In this document: positions 17,714 through 26,211 of the stretch, in pieces
How the letters are laid out: every line of letters begins with the position of its first letter
Numbering within the stretch: position 1 is the stretch's first letter
From: Bacteroidota bacterium
GTDB lineage: Bacteria; Bacteroidota; Bacteroidia; Sphingobacteriales; Sphingobacteriaceae
DNA: 64,000 nt
Assembly: GCA_013288685.1 (NCBI GenBank)
Contig: JABDBM010000001.1
Location: 1 to 64,000 of the forward strand
Reading direction: 5' to 3'
Translations under genes and position numbers: made by a program
The notes under the pieces: model-generated
Seen by the model: the letters and a program-made list of their open reading frames with translations, nothing else
Database searches by the model: none
Told to the model about the DNA's origin: nothing

Positions 17714-18142
17714 TTATTTTTTCGGCCTGTCATTTTTAGGATACCCTTCTTCGTCCAAATCATCGCGGTCATCCTCGGGCGTATGGGCCAAAAACTTATC
17801 GGCGGCATCCAGTTCAACAATTTCGCCATTGTCAATATGCATCGCTAATTTATCCACATCAGTTTCCAAGGATTCGTTGGGGATATATTCGTCGCCGGCA
17901 TCGTAAGGGTTGGCTTCATCGTACGTAGAATTCATGTCCTCGCCGTTTTTTACAGAGGTGTTGTATGGATCGGGATGTACGTAATCCGGGTCATCACTTT
18001 TTACATCGTATTCAAAACTATCGTCTTCGGCGTTATAGTTAAGATCTTGTTTATCTATGGTTTCGCCTAATTCGTCTTTTAAAGTGCGGTCCCTGTCTTC
18101 ATTTTCATCATCAAATCCGGGGTAAAATGTCTTCTTATTCAT
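17714..18142 (-). CDS. Hypothetical acidic, disordered protein
   Basis: 142 residues, very rich in Asp, Glu, Asn and Tyr with few hydrophobics (for example DDENEDRDRTLKDELGE and EDDSFEYDVKSDDPDYVHPDPYN). There is no signal peptide, membrane helix or recognisable domain, and the composition suggests an intrinsically disordered cytoplasmic protein. It is preceded by a clear purine-rich ribosome site (ATAGGAGTG read on the + strand lies on the far side of the start, so this is weak). I do not recognise the family. Confidence 0.6.
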   Translation of the reverse strand: MNKKTFYPGFDDENEDRDRTLKDELGETIDKQDLNYNAEDDSFEYDVKSDDPDYVHPDPYNTSVKNGEDMNSTYDEANPYDAGDEYIPNESLETDVDKLAMHIDNGEIVELDAADKFLAHTPEDDRDDLDEEGYPKNDRPKK

Positions 18143-18179
18143 AGGAGTGTTTTTTTATGTTTAACGTACTAAAACCCTG

Positions 18180-18275
18180 CCAGCTTTTTCAGTTAGCAGT
18201 TCTCAGTGGGCAGTTAGCACAATAAGAGCACGAAGGCAAACTGCCAATTGCACACTGAGAACTGTTAACTGGCAG
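18180..18275. repeat. Inverted repeat CAGTTAGCAGTTCTCAGT / ACTGAGAACTGTTAACTG
   Basis: Two arms, at 18190-18225 and 18240-18275, are imperfect complements (GTTAGCAGTTCTCAGTGGGCAG against CTGCCAATTGCACACTGAGAAC). It lies between two minus-strand genes and could fold into a stable RNA stem, acting as a terminator or a 3' end stabilizer for the upstream-transcribed gene. Confidence 0.5.
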
Positions 18276-18277
18276 CT

Positions 18278-18991
18278 TTAATAAGGAATCATCTTTTTAT
18301 ACGAAACCACATCGCCGCCAATGGCAAATTTAACGCCCAATGTAAATTGTGTATACGCATCATGATGGCCTGGCGTTGGGCTGTAACCATCCAATCCATC
18401 GCCTAAGATAAAATTGTAGCCGTAACCTAAATCTATGCATACATTAGGCTCATTATAGCTGTTAAATATCTTAAATTCATATCCTATCCTCAGCGGGATA
18501 AAAGGTTGCTTGCTTTTATCTTCGCCCGGTGTTGTAAAACCTGGTACCAAATATGAATTCCGGCTAACCGCGGTTATGTTATTTACTACAAACCCAATAC
18601 CCAGCGATACATAAAAGTTTTTAATGGCGTTTTTGAATTTGCTTTGCGAGTAATCCATCAATTCGCCCATTTGCAGTTGCCCCCTAAAAATAAACGCACT
18701 AAAATCGTTGTTGAACTGCCTTCCCGATAAGGTTTTTAACGAATCGCCGCCGGCCAGCCTGCCTAACTGCGCCTCGAAAACAAAATTGGTATAGGGGCTT
18801 GAATTATAAGTTAAATTAAAGTTGACGGATGGAGTCATGGTTTGCGTTTGAGCATCGCCCATTGCGGTGTTCATGGCGCCCGAAAAACCAATGGAGTAAT
18901 GCGAAAAATTATACCCTAACTGTGCTTTAGCTATAAAGGACGAGAAGACAAATACTATTAAGACGGTTATTTTCGAAATGTTTTTTATCAT
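18278..18991 (-). CDS. Outer-membrane beta-barrel-like hypothetical protein
   Basis: 237 residues with a clear signal peptide (ITVLIVFVFSSFIAKAQ). The mature part alternates polar and hydrophobic residues with aromatic girdles, such as YNFSHYSIGFSGAMNTA, FVFEAQLGRL, NFYVSLGIGFVVNN, LRIGYEFKIF and CIDLGYGYNFILGDG, and has a late strand ending YTQFTLGVKFAIG. That pattern fits a small outer-membrane barrel of the porin/OmpA-like superfamily. No ligand or partner is indicated. It reads toward the acidic protein gene, with a hairpin between them. Confidence 0.68.
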   Translation of the reverse strand: MIKNISKITVLIVFVFSSFIAKAQLGYNFSHYSIGFSGAMNTAMGDAQTQTMTPSVNFNLTYNSSPYTNFVFEAQLGRLAGGDSLKTLSGRQFNNDFSAFIFRGQLQMGELMDYSQSKFKNAIKNFYVSLGIGFVVNNITAVSRNSYLVPGFTTPGEDKSKQPFIPLRIGYEFKIFNSYNEPNVCIDLGYGYNFILGDGLDGYSPTPGHHDAYTQFTLGVKFAIGGDVVSYKKMIPY

Positions 18992-19102
18992 GATTTAAAG
19001 GCATTGCACAAGGCAAACAAATGTTGATGGATTGTTGATTGAATATAATTCTATAAAAATAGCATCAAAGTTTATAAAAACAACAATTTAATGTTCATTA
19101 GT

Positions 19103-19223
19103 TGGTGATGTCATTAAGTGATTGGGTCATTAGGTCATTTGTTGATGCTTTAGTCGCTTCAATTGTCCGCCCATTGTCAAATCAATTTTTAATGACCTAA
19201 TGACTCAATGACCCAATGACCTA
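19103..19223. repeat. Inverted repeat built on ATTGGGTCATTAGGTCATT
   Basis: TTAAGTGATTGGGTCATTAG at the left is mirrored by TAATGACTCAATGACCCAATGACC at the right, with a spacer between. It lies in the divergent space between the outer-membrane protein gene and icd, just before the probable icd promoter (TATATTTG at 19237-19244). Confidence 0.6.
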
Positions 19224-19236
19224 ATAAACAATTTTA

Positions 19237-19244
19237 TATATTTG
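19237..19244 (+). promoter_or_regulatory. Probable -7 promoter element of icd
   Basis: TATATTTG matches the Bacteroidota -7 consensus TAnnTTTG and lies 26 bases before the icd start codon. A good TTTG -33 box is not seen at the ideal distance, so this is a moderate call. Confidence 0.45.
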
Positions 19245-19269
19245 ACCCCATTAAAAAACAGTATCAAAG

Positions 19270-20499
19270 ATGTCAAAAATTAAAGTAGAAAATCCGGTCG
19301 TTGAACTGGATGGCGATGAAATGACCCGTATTATATGGCAGTTTATTAAGGATAAATTAATAATCCCCTATCTGGACCTTGATATTAAATACTACGACCT
19401 TGGTATTGAGTATCGTGATGAAACTAACGACCAGGTTACTATTGATGCTGCAAATGCCATTAAACAATATGGCGTGGGCATTAAATGCGCTACCATTACG
19501 CCAGATGAAGAACGCGTAAAAGAGTTTGGCCTTAAACAAATGTGGAAATCGCCAAACGGTACTATCCGTAATATATTGGATGGTACAGTTTTTCGCGAGC
19601 CTATTGTAATGGCAAACGTACCGCGTTTGGTGCCAAACTGGACCGCCCCGATCTGCATTGGCCGTCATGCTTTTGGCGATCAGTACCGTGCTACCGATTT
19701 TGTAACTAAAGGAAAAGGCAAACTTACTATTACTTTTACGCCTGAAGACGGCGGCGCCGAACAATCATTTGAAGTATTCAACTTTAAAGGTGATGGCGTT
19801 GCATTGGCGATGTATAATACCGACGAATCTATCAAAGGTTTTGCGCGTGCTTGTTTTAACCAGGCTTTGCTAAAAAAATGGCCTTTATATTTATCAACCA
19901 AAAATACCATCCTTAAAAAATACGATGGTCGTTTTAAAGATATTTTCCAGGAGATATACGAGCAGGAATTTAAAGCTGAGTTTGAAGCCAACCAATTGAC
20001 TTACGAACACCGTTTAATTGATGATATGGTTGCTTCGGCCCTTAAATGGCATGGTAACTTTGTATGGGCCTGTAAAAACTATGACGGCGACGTACAATCA
20101 GACACCGTAGCACAAGGCTTTGGTTCATTAGGCTTAATGACCTCTACTTTAGTTACACCTGATGGCACCGTTATGGAAGCTGAGGCAGCACATGGTACCG
20201 TTACCCGTCACTACCGCGAGCACCAGGCTGGCCGACCAACTTCAACCAACCCTATTGCATCTATTTTTGCATGGACACGTGGTTTGGAGTTCCGCGGATT
20301 GCTGGATAACAACCAGGAGTTAATCAAATTCTGCAAAACTTTGGAGCAGGTTTGTATCGAAACCGTTGAAAGCGGCAAAATGACCAAGGATTTGGCCATT
20401 ACCATAAAACCAAAAGTTGAGCATGGTACAGATTATTTGTATACAGAAGAGTTTTTGGAAGCTATTAATGAGAATTTGAAAGCGAAACTGGGTAAATAA
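19270..20499 (+). CDS. icd: NADP-dependent isocitrate dehydrogenase (eukaryote-like class)
   Basis: 409 residues, the length of the homodimeric type II enzyme shared by eukaryotes and some bacteria. Diagnostic stretches are [14 protein letters not shown] at the start, [38 protein letters not shown], the metal/substrate Asp residues in [34 protein letters not shown] and [15 protein letters not shown]. It oxidatively decarboxylates isocitrate to 2-oxoglutarate in the TCA cycle, making NADPH. A rho-independent terminator follows at 20533-20564, so it is probably a single-gene transcript. Confidence 0.97.
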   Translation: MSKIKVENPVVELDGDEMTRIIWQFIKDKLIIPYLDLDIKYYDLGIEYRDETNDQVTIDAANAIKQYGVGIKCATITPDEERVKEFGLKQMWKSPNGTIRNILDGTVFREPIVMANVPRLVPNWTAPICIGRHAFGDQYRATDFVTKGKGKLTITFTPEDGGAEQSFEVFNFKGDGVALAMYNTDESIKGFARACFNQALLKKWPLYLSTKNTILKKYDGRFKDIFQEIYEQEFKAEFEANQLTYEHRLIDDMVASALKWHGNFVWACKNYDGDVQSDTVAQGFGSLGLMTSTLVTPDGTVMEAEAAHGTVTRHYREHQAGRPTSTNPIASIFAWTRGLEFRGLLDNNQELIKFCKTLEQVCIETVESGKMTKDLAITIKPKVEHGTDYLYTEEFLEAINENLKAKLGK

Positions 20500-20532
20500 T
20501 AAAAAGCCAGTGTGTTTGGCATTTTGAAATAT

Positions 20533-20564
20533 AAAAGTCCGCGTAAATATATGCGGACTTTTTT
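20533..20564 (+). terminator. Rho-independent terminator after icd
   Basis: AAAAGTCCGC pairs with GCGGACTTTT across a 10-base loop and is followed by more T residues. It lies 34 bases after the icd stop codon and directly before the small HicB-like gene. Confidence 0.85.
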
Positions 20565-20586
20565 GTTGAGTTGCCTATCTTTGAAT

Positions 20587-20772
20587 ATGAAGTTTACCGC
20601 GATAATTGAACAGGGCGAAAACGGCTGGCTGGTTGGACAAATAGCCGAAGAGCCGGCTGCAATATCACAGGGTAAAACCATAGAAGAATTAAAAATAAAC
20701 TTATTAGATGCGTTAAGGTTGATATTGGGCAATAATACCGAAATGTCAATCGGTACATGTTTGTATCGTTAG
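20587..20772 (+). CDS. HicB-like antitoxin-type small protein
   Basis: 61 residues from ATG 20587 (the frame is open through the icd terminator, but that part is not believable). MKFTAIIEQGENGWLVGQIAEEPAAISQGKTIEELKINLLDALRLIL is the HicB/UPF0150 fold: strand, turn with Gly, EXP..SQGkT.eEA..NL.eAl. No HicA toxin frame is adjacent, so it is a solitary HicB-like protein. It is followed within 25 bases by another antitoxin-like gene, which makes this short stretch a cluster of toxin-antitoxin remnants. Confidence 0.72.
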   Translation: MKFTAIIEQGENGWLVGQIAEEPAAISQGKTIEELKINLLDALRLILGNNTEMSIGTCLYR

Positions 20773-20794
20773 CTTAAAATAGTTAATTTTGAAT

Positions 20795-21007
20795 ATGGAA
20801 TTAGTGTTGAAGAATATTAGCCCTAAAGATTATGCGTTGATTTCTGATCTGGCAGGGCGGTTAGGCATCCAGGTGGAGGGAAATTATGATCGGCCCGACC
20901 ACGCTTCTGTTATTGATGATCTACGCGATGCTCTGGAAGAAATTAAGATGGCCGAAGCGGGGGAAATACAACTGCAAGATGCCAGAGATTTGATCAATGA
21001 GCTTTAA
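20795..21007 (+). CDS. Antitoxin-like protein of a RelE/ParE-type pair
   Basis: 70 residues. It has an N-terminal short alpha/beta part (LVLKNISPKDYALISDLAGRLGIQVE) and a C-terminal charged helix, DDLRDALEEIKMAEAGEIQLQDARDLINEL, of the type that wraps a RelE toxin. The end overlaps the next gene by 11 bases, typical of an antitoxin-toxin operon. The C-terminal motif (AG-I-x-LQDAR-x-x-I-x-E) recurs in the orphan protein at 63200-63448, so the two belong to one family. The toxin partner is broken, so this antitoxin may now be free. Confidence 0.7.
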   Translation: MELVLKNISPKDYALISDLAGRLGIQVEGNYDRPDHASVIDDLRDALEEIKMAEAGEIQLQDARDLINEL

Positions 21008-21285
21008 AGTCCGAAATACACAGCGATTTGCTAAGGAACTAAAGTACTTAGTTAAGAAATTCCCATCGCTAAAATCGGAATATATCGACTTGATCGCTTC
21101 TCTTGAAATAGAACCAACACAAGGCACGCCAATAGGCAAGGGATTTTACAAGATCAGGGTAGGTATTGCAAGCAAAGGCAAAGGGAAAAGAGGCGGTAAC
21201 CTTACTTACTGTTTACGATAAGTCAGAAAAAGAAGATATTGGAGAAAAAGAACTCAACTTGATACTCCAAACAGTGTTAAAATAA
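20997..21285 (+). pseudogene. Broken RelE/ParE-type toxin gene
   Basis: The first 60 residues are a normal RelE-superfamily toxin: FKVRNTQRFAKELKYLVKKFPSLKSEYIDLIASLE, then FYKIRVGIASKGKGKRGG. The frame then ends at 21221. In the +1 frame the family's C-terminus continues: VTLLTVYDKSEKEDIGEKELNLILQ, ending with TAA at 21283. Besides the shift, the expected strand between GKGKRGG and LLTVYDKS is missing, so a small internal deletion caused the frameshift. The toxin is most likely inactive. This is a direct reading of both frames; the timing of the loss is unknown. Confidence 0.8.
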
Positions 21286-21341
21286 AACAAAATCAATTTT
21301 TTAATTAGTACTTCTTTATAAGAAGCCACAAAACACAAATC

Positions 21342-22322
21342 ATGTCATCATTATATCCATTAAAATTTAAAACCATTTATAAAGACAAAATTTGGGGCGG
21401 GCAAAAAATAAAAACTTACCTGCATAAAGATTTTGGCAATTTGCCCAATTGCGGCGAAACCTGGGAAATATCGGGCGTAAAATCGGATGTCTCTGTAGTT
21501 GCCGATGGCGAGCTGGCGGGTCAATCACTGGCTGATTTGCTGGAACAATATAAAGACGAATTGGTAGGTCAAAAAGTATATGATCATTTTGGAAATATTT
21601 TCCCGCTGCTGATAAAATTTATTGACGCTAACGAAGACCTTTCTATTCAGGTACACCCGGATGATGAGCTTGGCAAAGAGCGCCACGATTCGTTTGGCAA
21701 AACCGAGATGTGGTATGTTATTGAAGCTGATCCGGGTTCTACCTTAATTTCCGGTTTTAACAAAGAACTCACCGAAGAAGAATACCTTGATAAATTTAAC
21801 AGCGGCCGTTTAACCGATATTTTAAACAAGGAAAATGTAAAAGCTGATGATGTATACTTTTTACCCGCTGGCCGCGTGCACACCATAGGCAAAGGCTTGC
21901 TAATTGCCGAAATACAGCAAACATCGGATATAACCTATCGCATTTACGATTTCGACCGCGTTGATGACAAGGGCAATAAGCGCGAATTGCATACCGAAGA
22001 GGCCCTTGATGCCATTGATTTTAAACATTATCCCGAATATAAAACCAGGTATACTCCTGCAAAGGACGAAACTGTAGAATTAGTAAGCTGCCCTTACTTT
22101 ACCACCAACCTGCTCGATTTTACCAAAAGCACGGCAAAGGATTACAGTAACCTGGATTCGTTTGTGATATACGTATGTGTGGCGGGAGAGTTTACCGTTA
22201 AACACAATGGTACTGGCTATCCCGTAAAAATGGGCGATTGTATCCTACTGCCAAAAAGTGTGGATAAAGTGGAGCTGGAAACAACCAGTGGGTTTAAGAT
22301 ACTGGAAAGCTTTATTGAGTGA
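21342..22322 (+). CDS. manA: Class I mannose-6-phosphate isomerase
   Basis: 326 residues, the short bacterial type I enzyme. Zinc ligands are visible: Gln103 and His105 in LSIQVHPDDELG, Glu122 in GKTEMWYVIEA and His180 in AGRVHTIGKG. PLKFKTIYKDKIWGG and GETWEISG are further family motifs. It interconverts mannose-6-phosphate and fructose-6-phosphate. It lies outside the PUL, but it provides the route by which mannose released from mannan (after conversion of mannose-1-phosphate to mannose-6-phosphate) enters glycolysis; it is also needed for GDP-mannose synthesis. No mutase gene is seen in the window. Confidence 0.95.
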   Translation: MSSLYPLKFKTIYKDKIWGGQKIKTYLHKDFGNLPNCGETWEISGVKSDVSVVADGELAGQSLADLLEQYKDELVGQKVYDHFGNIFPLLIKFIDANEDLSIQVHPDDELGKERHDSFGKTEMWYVIEADPGSTLISGFNKELTEEEYLDKFNSGRLTDILNKENVKADDVYFLPAGRVHTIGKGLLIAEIQQTSDITYRIYDFDRVDDKGNKRELHTEEALDAIDFKHYPEYKTRYTPAKDETVELVSCPYFTTNLLDFTKSTAKDYSNLDSFVIYVCVAGEFTVKHNGTGYPVKMGDCILLPKSVDKVELETTSGFKILESFIE

Positions 22323-22432
22323 TCAGAGATTAGAGGTTAGTTGAATCTGCGAAGTAAGTAAAGGCTGCAAAGTTGGTAAAACCGATGGAACGTGCTTTTC
22401 CTAATCTCTAAACTCCAACCTCTAATCTCTTA
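22322..22432. repeat. Inverted repeat AGAGATTAGAGGTTAG / CCTCTAATCTCT between convergent genes
   Basis: The arm CAGAGATTAGAGGTTAG at 22323-22340 is mirrored by CCAACCTCTAATCTCTT at 22414-22432. It separates convergent manA and the histidine kinase gene and can act as a two-way terminator. Confidence 0.55.
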
Positions 22433-22434
22433 AA

Positions 22435-23913
22435 CTAAACTAACCGAATAGTAAACTTAGTACCCACATTAACCGTACTATCAATTTTGATAGTGCCACC
22501 TAACGATTCAATCTGATTGCGGGTAATAAACAGACCTATGCCTTTAGCATCGGAGTTCTGGTGGAATGTTTTGTACATGCCAAATACTTTATCCCCATAA
22601 CGGGCCATATCAATACCGATACCGTTATCTTCAAAAATCATGTAGATATGATTATGGTCCCGAACTGTACGGCAACTTATGATGGTTTGCCTGTCGGGAT
22701 GGCGGTATTTTAGCGAATTGGTGAGTAAGTTTTGCAGGATGCTTTCCAGGTAAGCGTGTATATAATTTACAACCGGACACTTGGTAAAGTCGTACTCAAT
22801 TTTGGCATCAACGTTATCAATATTGCTCTGCAGCGCCGATACTACGTTTTTAAACACTTCTTCAAAATCAAGTAATTTACGTTCGCCTTCAACCTCAGTA
22901 TGTATTTTAACAATTTCGTTCAGGTGATCAATGGTAGTTTTCAGGCTGTTGCTGATGGATTTGATGTGCGAAAAAACTTCGGCACGGTCATCCGGCGATT
23001 CGCTTTCTTCGAACAAATTAACCATAAACTGCAAATTGCCGGTATGCGACCGCAAGTTATGCGCCACAATATGCGCAAAGTTTTGTAGCCGCTTGTTTTG
23101 ATCGTTTAGTAAATTGATGGAAGACTGCAGCGTAAGGCCCTTGCGTTTGATGATATCAATATCCTGGAAAATGCCGCGTATCTTGATGCATTTACCAAAA
23201 TCGTCGATAATCGGTAAACCTTTAGCCCGTACCCAAATTACGTTGTTTTTGGCGCTGCGGAATAGCAGTTCCATATCATAAGGCTTGCAGAATTTTATGG
23301 CGTTGTCAATTGCTTCGGTTAGCAGCGGACGATATTGGGGCTCAAAAAAGCTGATAGCTTCATCGAGTGTTAAATTGAGTTGATCGTTTAGTTCGTAAAT
23401 ATCAAATGCCTCTTTTGATAACGATAAGATCATGCCGGGCACATTAATTTCAAATCCGCTAACCTTGGCTATGCTGCCCGTTTCGTTAAAAAAGAAATCG
23501 TTTTGTGCCGAGCGCAGCCCAAGTAGTTTGGCCTGGTGAATATTGATTAACGAACCGGTGAACTTAGGGCTGTTGTTATCGTCCCATTTTTTGGTGGCGC
23601 TTTCAAACCATTGATAACCGGACGATTTAGTAAGCAACCTGATGTGAGCAATATTTACAGGATCGGCAGTACGGGTATAAATAGCCTTTAAAAATGCGGG
23701 CTTATCATGATGGTAAAGTAATTGTTCGAGAAAAAAGTTATAGGAACTCTCAATTTCTCCGGGTTGATAACCCAAAACAAAGTAAAAGCCTGCCGACCAT
23801 TTTACCTCTTTTGTGTTAATATTAAATTCCCAGATGCCCGCATTGATATGATCAATTATTTGAGCAAGATGCGATGCGTCGTCACCGTGGAAATTGTTCC
23901 CTTCTAAACTCAT
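22435..23913 (-). CDS. PAS-domain sensor histidine kinase, soluble
   Basis: 492 residues without membrane helices, so it senses a cytoplasmic cue. Residues about 15-125 are a PAS domain (IDHINAGIWEFNINTKEVKWSAGFYFVLGY, a PAS_3-type start), and residues about 140-255 a second PAS-like unit ending VIWVRAKGLPIIDDFGKCIKIRGIFQDI. The phospho-acceptor is probably His285 in FAHIVAHNLRSH. The ATPase part carries LQNLLTNSLKYRH (N box), IFEDNGIGID (G1) and KGIGLFITRNQIESLGG (G2). No response regulator gene is adjacent, so the partner is unknown. Two-component kinases with AHNLRSH and no TM region are common in Sphingobacteriaceae. Confidence 0.9.
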   Translation of the reverse strand: MSLEGNNFHGDDASHLAQIIDHINAGIWEFNINTKEVKWSAGFYFVLGYQPGEIESSYNFFLEQLLYHHDKPAFLKAIYTRTADPVNIAHIRLLTKSSGYQWFESATKKWDDNNSPKFTGSLINIHQAKLLGLRSAQNDFFFNETGSIAKVSGFEINVPGMILSLSKEAFDIYELNDQLNLTLDEAISFFEPQYRPLLTEAIDNAIKFCKPYDMELLFRSAKNNVIWVRAKGLPIIDDFGKCIKIRGIFQDIDIIKRKGLTLQSSINLLNDQNKRLQNFAHIVAHNLRSHTGNLQFMVNLFEESESPDDRAEVFSHIKSISNSLKTTIDHLNEIVKIHTEVEGERKLLDFEEVFKNVVSALQSNIDNVDAKIEYDFTKCPVVNYIHAYLESILQNLLTNSLKYRHPDRQTIISCRTVRDHNHIYMIFEDNGIGIDMARYGDKVFGMYKTFHQNSDAKGIGLFITRNQIESLGGTIKIDSTVNVGTKFTIRLV

Positions 23914-24101
23914 ATTAATTGTTGAATCATTTTAATCGATAGAAATTGCGGTTAGGTATAGAAAAATCTATGCCAAAAATAAAATCTTAAAAATAGTTAA
24001 GCCCGTGTAATACGAAATCCCGCAAAAATAGTTCGGTATTTTTAAAAAAATGCAATAAAAATGGTAAGTTATTGACGCGGGGGTTAAAAATATTTCTCAG
24101 A

Positions 24102-24764
24102 CTATCGGCTAATTCTGTTCGTCAATTCGTTTAGGGCTTTGCTGGCAATCCAATTTGATGCCTTGCTGTTTTGCAATAAAATGCGGTTGGCTGTTTCAAT
24201 AGCGGCAATTCGTAAAATATCGTTTCGTTTACCAATCTGCCGTATAGTCCAGTTTATTGCTTTTTTAACAAAGTTTCTGTTGTCCCCCGCTTCGCGTTCT
24301 GTAATGGGTAATATGGCTATGAAAATGGCATCGTCAGCAGTCTTATTATGCATCGCATACTCTGCCATCAATACAAAGCCCGCGCGCTTCACAAATTCTT
24401 CGTTACGGCGGCAAAAAGCGATGGCTTTTTCAATAGCAAATGGTGTGCGGCAAAACAAGTTACCACAAACCTGATCGCAAATATCCCACGAATTAAAGTC
24501 CATTACCCAGGCGTCCATCAGTTCGGTGGTTACCAGTGCTGCGTCGGCTATAATGGAAGCCAGCATCCGGGCTTCGTGTATTTTGGTGTCCCAAAGTTGA
24601 AGTGCTAAAGCATGATCCTTTTTTATAGCCTTGCCAATCTTCCTCACTTCGGGGAGGGGAGTACCCAACGCATGGCTGTTATCAATACCAAAGCGCTTCA
24701 TCCCTGCAAGGTATGAAGCGCTTGATTTTTGTTTTAGCTGGATGATAACTTCTTCGGTAGTCAT
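24102..24764 (-). CDS. DNA alkylation repair-like (HEAT-repeat, AlkD-related) protein
   Basis: Start placed at ATG 24764; the frame continues upstream to 24800 without a good start. About 220 residues, all alpha-helical. The motifs GTPLPEVRKIGKAIKKDHALALQLWDTKIHEARMLAS and DFNSWDICDQVCGNLF match the AlkD-like DNA alkylation repair family, whose HEAT-like repeats grip damaged DNA. Residues WD and the D in SWDICDQ correspond to the conserved acidic site. Other members of this fold lack glycosylase activity, so catalysis is likely but not certain. It stands alone between other genes. Confidence 0.82.
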   Translation of the reverse strand: MTTEEVIIQLKQKSSASYLAGMKRFGIDNSHALGTPLPEVRKIGKAIKKDHALALQLWDTKIHEARMLASIIADAALVTTELMDAWVMDFNSWDICDQVCGNLFCRTPFAIEKAIAFCRRNEEFVKRAGFVLMAEYAMHNKTADDAIFIAILPITEREAGDNRNFVKKAINWTIRQIGKRNDILRIAAIETANRILLQNSKASNWIASKALNELTNRISR

Positions 24765-24928
24765 TAACTTTGGGGCTAATTTTAACCACAAAGTACACAA
24801 AGGGTTTCACTAAGAACACAAAGGAAAAAAAAATTAGCTTCGTGTCCTTTGTGCCAAAAACTAACGTGGGGACATAAAAAAATTGAGATCGAATATCCGT
24901 CCCGATAACTATCGGGATCCGCAATCAA

Positions 24929-26053
24929 TTAAAGATTTCCCCGCATTTCCTGCTCCCGTTCAATGGCCTCAAATAATGCCTTAAAATTCCCGGCGCCGAA
25001 TGATTTAGCACCTTTACGCTGAATGATTTCGAAGAACAGGGTAGGGCGGTCTTCAACCGGTTTGGTGAAAATTTGAAGCAGATATCCTTCATCATCGCGG
25101 TCGACCAGGATGCCCAATTGTTTTAGTGGCCCGAGGTCTTCGTCAATGTGACCAACGCGGCTTAACAGGTCATCATAGTAGGAGGTAGGCACTGTTAAAA
25201 ACTCTACACCACGGCTTTGTAAATCGGTTACTGTTTTTACAATATCATGGGTGGCAAGGGCTAAATGCTGTACGCCTTCGTCCTCATAAAATTCAAGGTA
25301 TTCTTCAATCTGCGATTTCTTTTTGCCTTCAGCAGGTTCGTTAATGGGAAATTTAACATAGCCGTTGCCGTTGCTCATTACCTTGCTCATCAGGGCCGAG
25401 TATTCGGTGGATATCATTTTATCATCGAAGGTTAAAATGTTTTTGAATCCCATTGTCTCTTCATAAAAATGCACCCATTCGTTCATTTTATGCCAGCCTA
25501 CATTGCCCACGCAATGGTCAATGTATAATAACCCGGCATCAGCTGGATTAAAATGCGTTTCCATTTTTTCAAAAGTGGGTAAAAATAGGCCGTTATAGTT
25601 TTTGCGTTCCACAAAAAGGTGAACGGTTTCTCCATATAATTTAATGCCGCTTACGCGCACTTCACCATGTTCGTCGCTCAATATTTGCGGGGACATGTAA
25701 GGTTCAGCACCGCGGCTGGTAGTTTGTTCAAAGGCATCAAAAGCGTCATCAACCGATAAGGCCAGCACTTTTACGCCATCGCCATGTTTTTTAATATGCT
25801 CGGCAATGGGATGTTCAGAATGGAGCGGTGTTGTTAATACCAGCCGGATTTTGCCCTGCTGCAAAACGTACGACACTTTGTCGCGTACGCCGGTTTCAGG
25901 CCCCGAATAGGCCAGGCTTTGAAAGCCAAATGCGGTTTTATAATAGTGTGCCGCCTGTTTGGCGTTGCCCACGTAAAACTCCACATAATCGGTACCATTA
26001 AGCGGTAAAAAATCAGTGGTGGTGGTTGGTTTATTTAGAGTTAGTGTTTCCAT
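24929..26053 (-). CDS. hppD: 4-hydroxyphenylpyruvate dioxygenase
   Basis: 374 residues with the two vicinal-oxygen-chelate halves typical of HPPD. Key stretches are YVEFYVGNAKQAAHYYKTAFGF at the N-terminus, IDHCVGNVGWHKMNEWVHFYEETMGF (first metal His), VQHLALATHDIVKTV (second metal His) and DEGYLLQIFTKPVEDRPTLFFEIIQRKG (metal Glu). It turns 4-hydroxyphenylpyruvate into homogentisate in tyrosine breakdown, using Fe(II) and O2. The homogentisate dioxygenase gene lies just upstream on the same strand, so the two are probably expressed together, with the fumarylacetoacetase gene divergent beyond. Confidence 0.96.
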   Translation of the reverse strand: METLTLNKPTTTTDFLPLNGTDYVEFYVGNAKQAAHYYKTAFGFQSLAYSGPETGVRDKVSYVLQQGKIRLVLTTPLHSEHPIAEHIKKHGDGVKVLALSVDDAFDAFEQTTSRGAEPYMSPQILSDEHGEVRVSGIKLYGETVHLFVERKNYNGLFLPTFEKMETHFNPADAGLLYIDHCVGNVGWHKMNEWVHFYEETMGFKNILTFDDKMISTEYSALMSKVMSNGNGYVKFPINEPAEGKKKSQIEEYLEFYEDEGVQHLALATHDIVKTVTDLQSRGVEFLTVPTSYYDDLLSRVGHIDEDLGPLKQLGILVDRDDEGYLLQIFTKPVEDRPTLFFEIIQRKGAKSFGAGNFKALFEAIEREQEMRGNL

Positions 26054-26056
26054 TTT

Positions 26057-26205
26057 GGTTGTTGTAAAAGTTGTAGGAAGTTGTAATTGTTGTAAAAGTT
26101 GTAGTGGTTGTAAATGTTTTAAGGAATGTAGTTGTTGTAAATGTTGAGTCCTGTCTTTTTTAACCTCTACAACTTTTAAAACCTTTTTAACCCTTACAAC
26201 CTTTT
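26057..26205. repeat. GTTGTAA/TTACAAC repeat spacer between hmgA and hppD
   Basis: The left part repeats GTTGTAAAAGTTGTAG-type units and the right part carries the complement (CTACAACTTTTAAAACC, TTACAACC). It is the same low-complexity family as at 2396-2600, and would form a long A/U-rich stem inside a shared hmgA-hppD transcript. Confidence 0.7.
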
Positions 26206-26211
26206 CCCAAC

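Noticed and set aside
19357..19764. Minus-strand frames inside icd
   Set aside because: icd is complete with all substrate and NADP motifs; the frames are antisense shadows.
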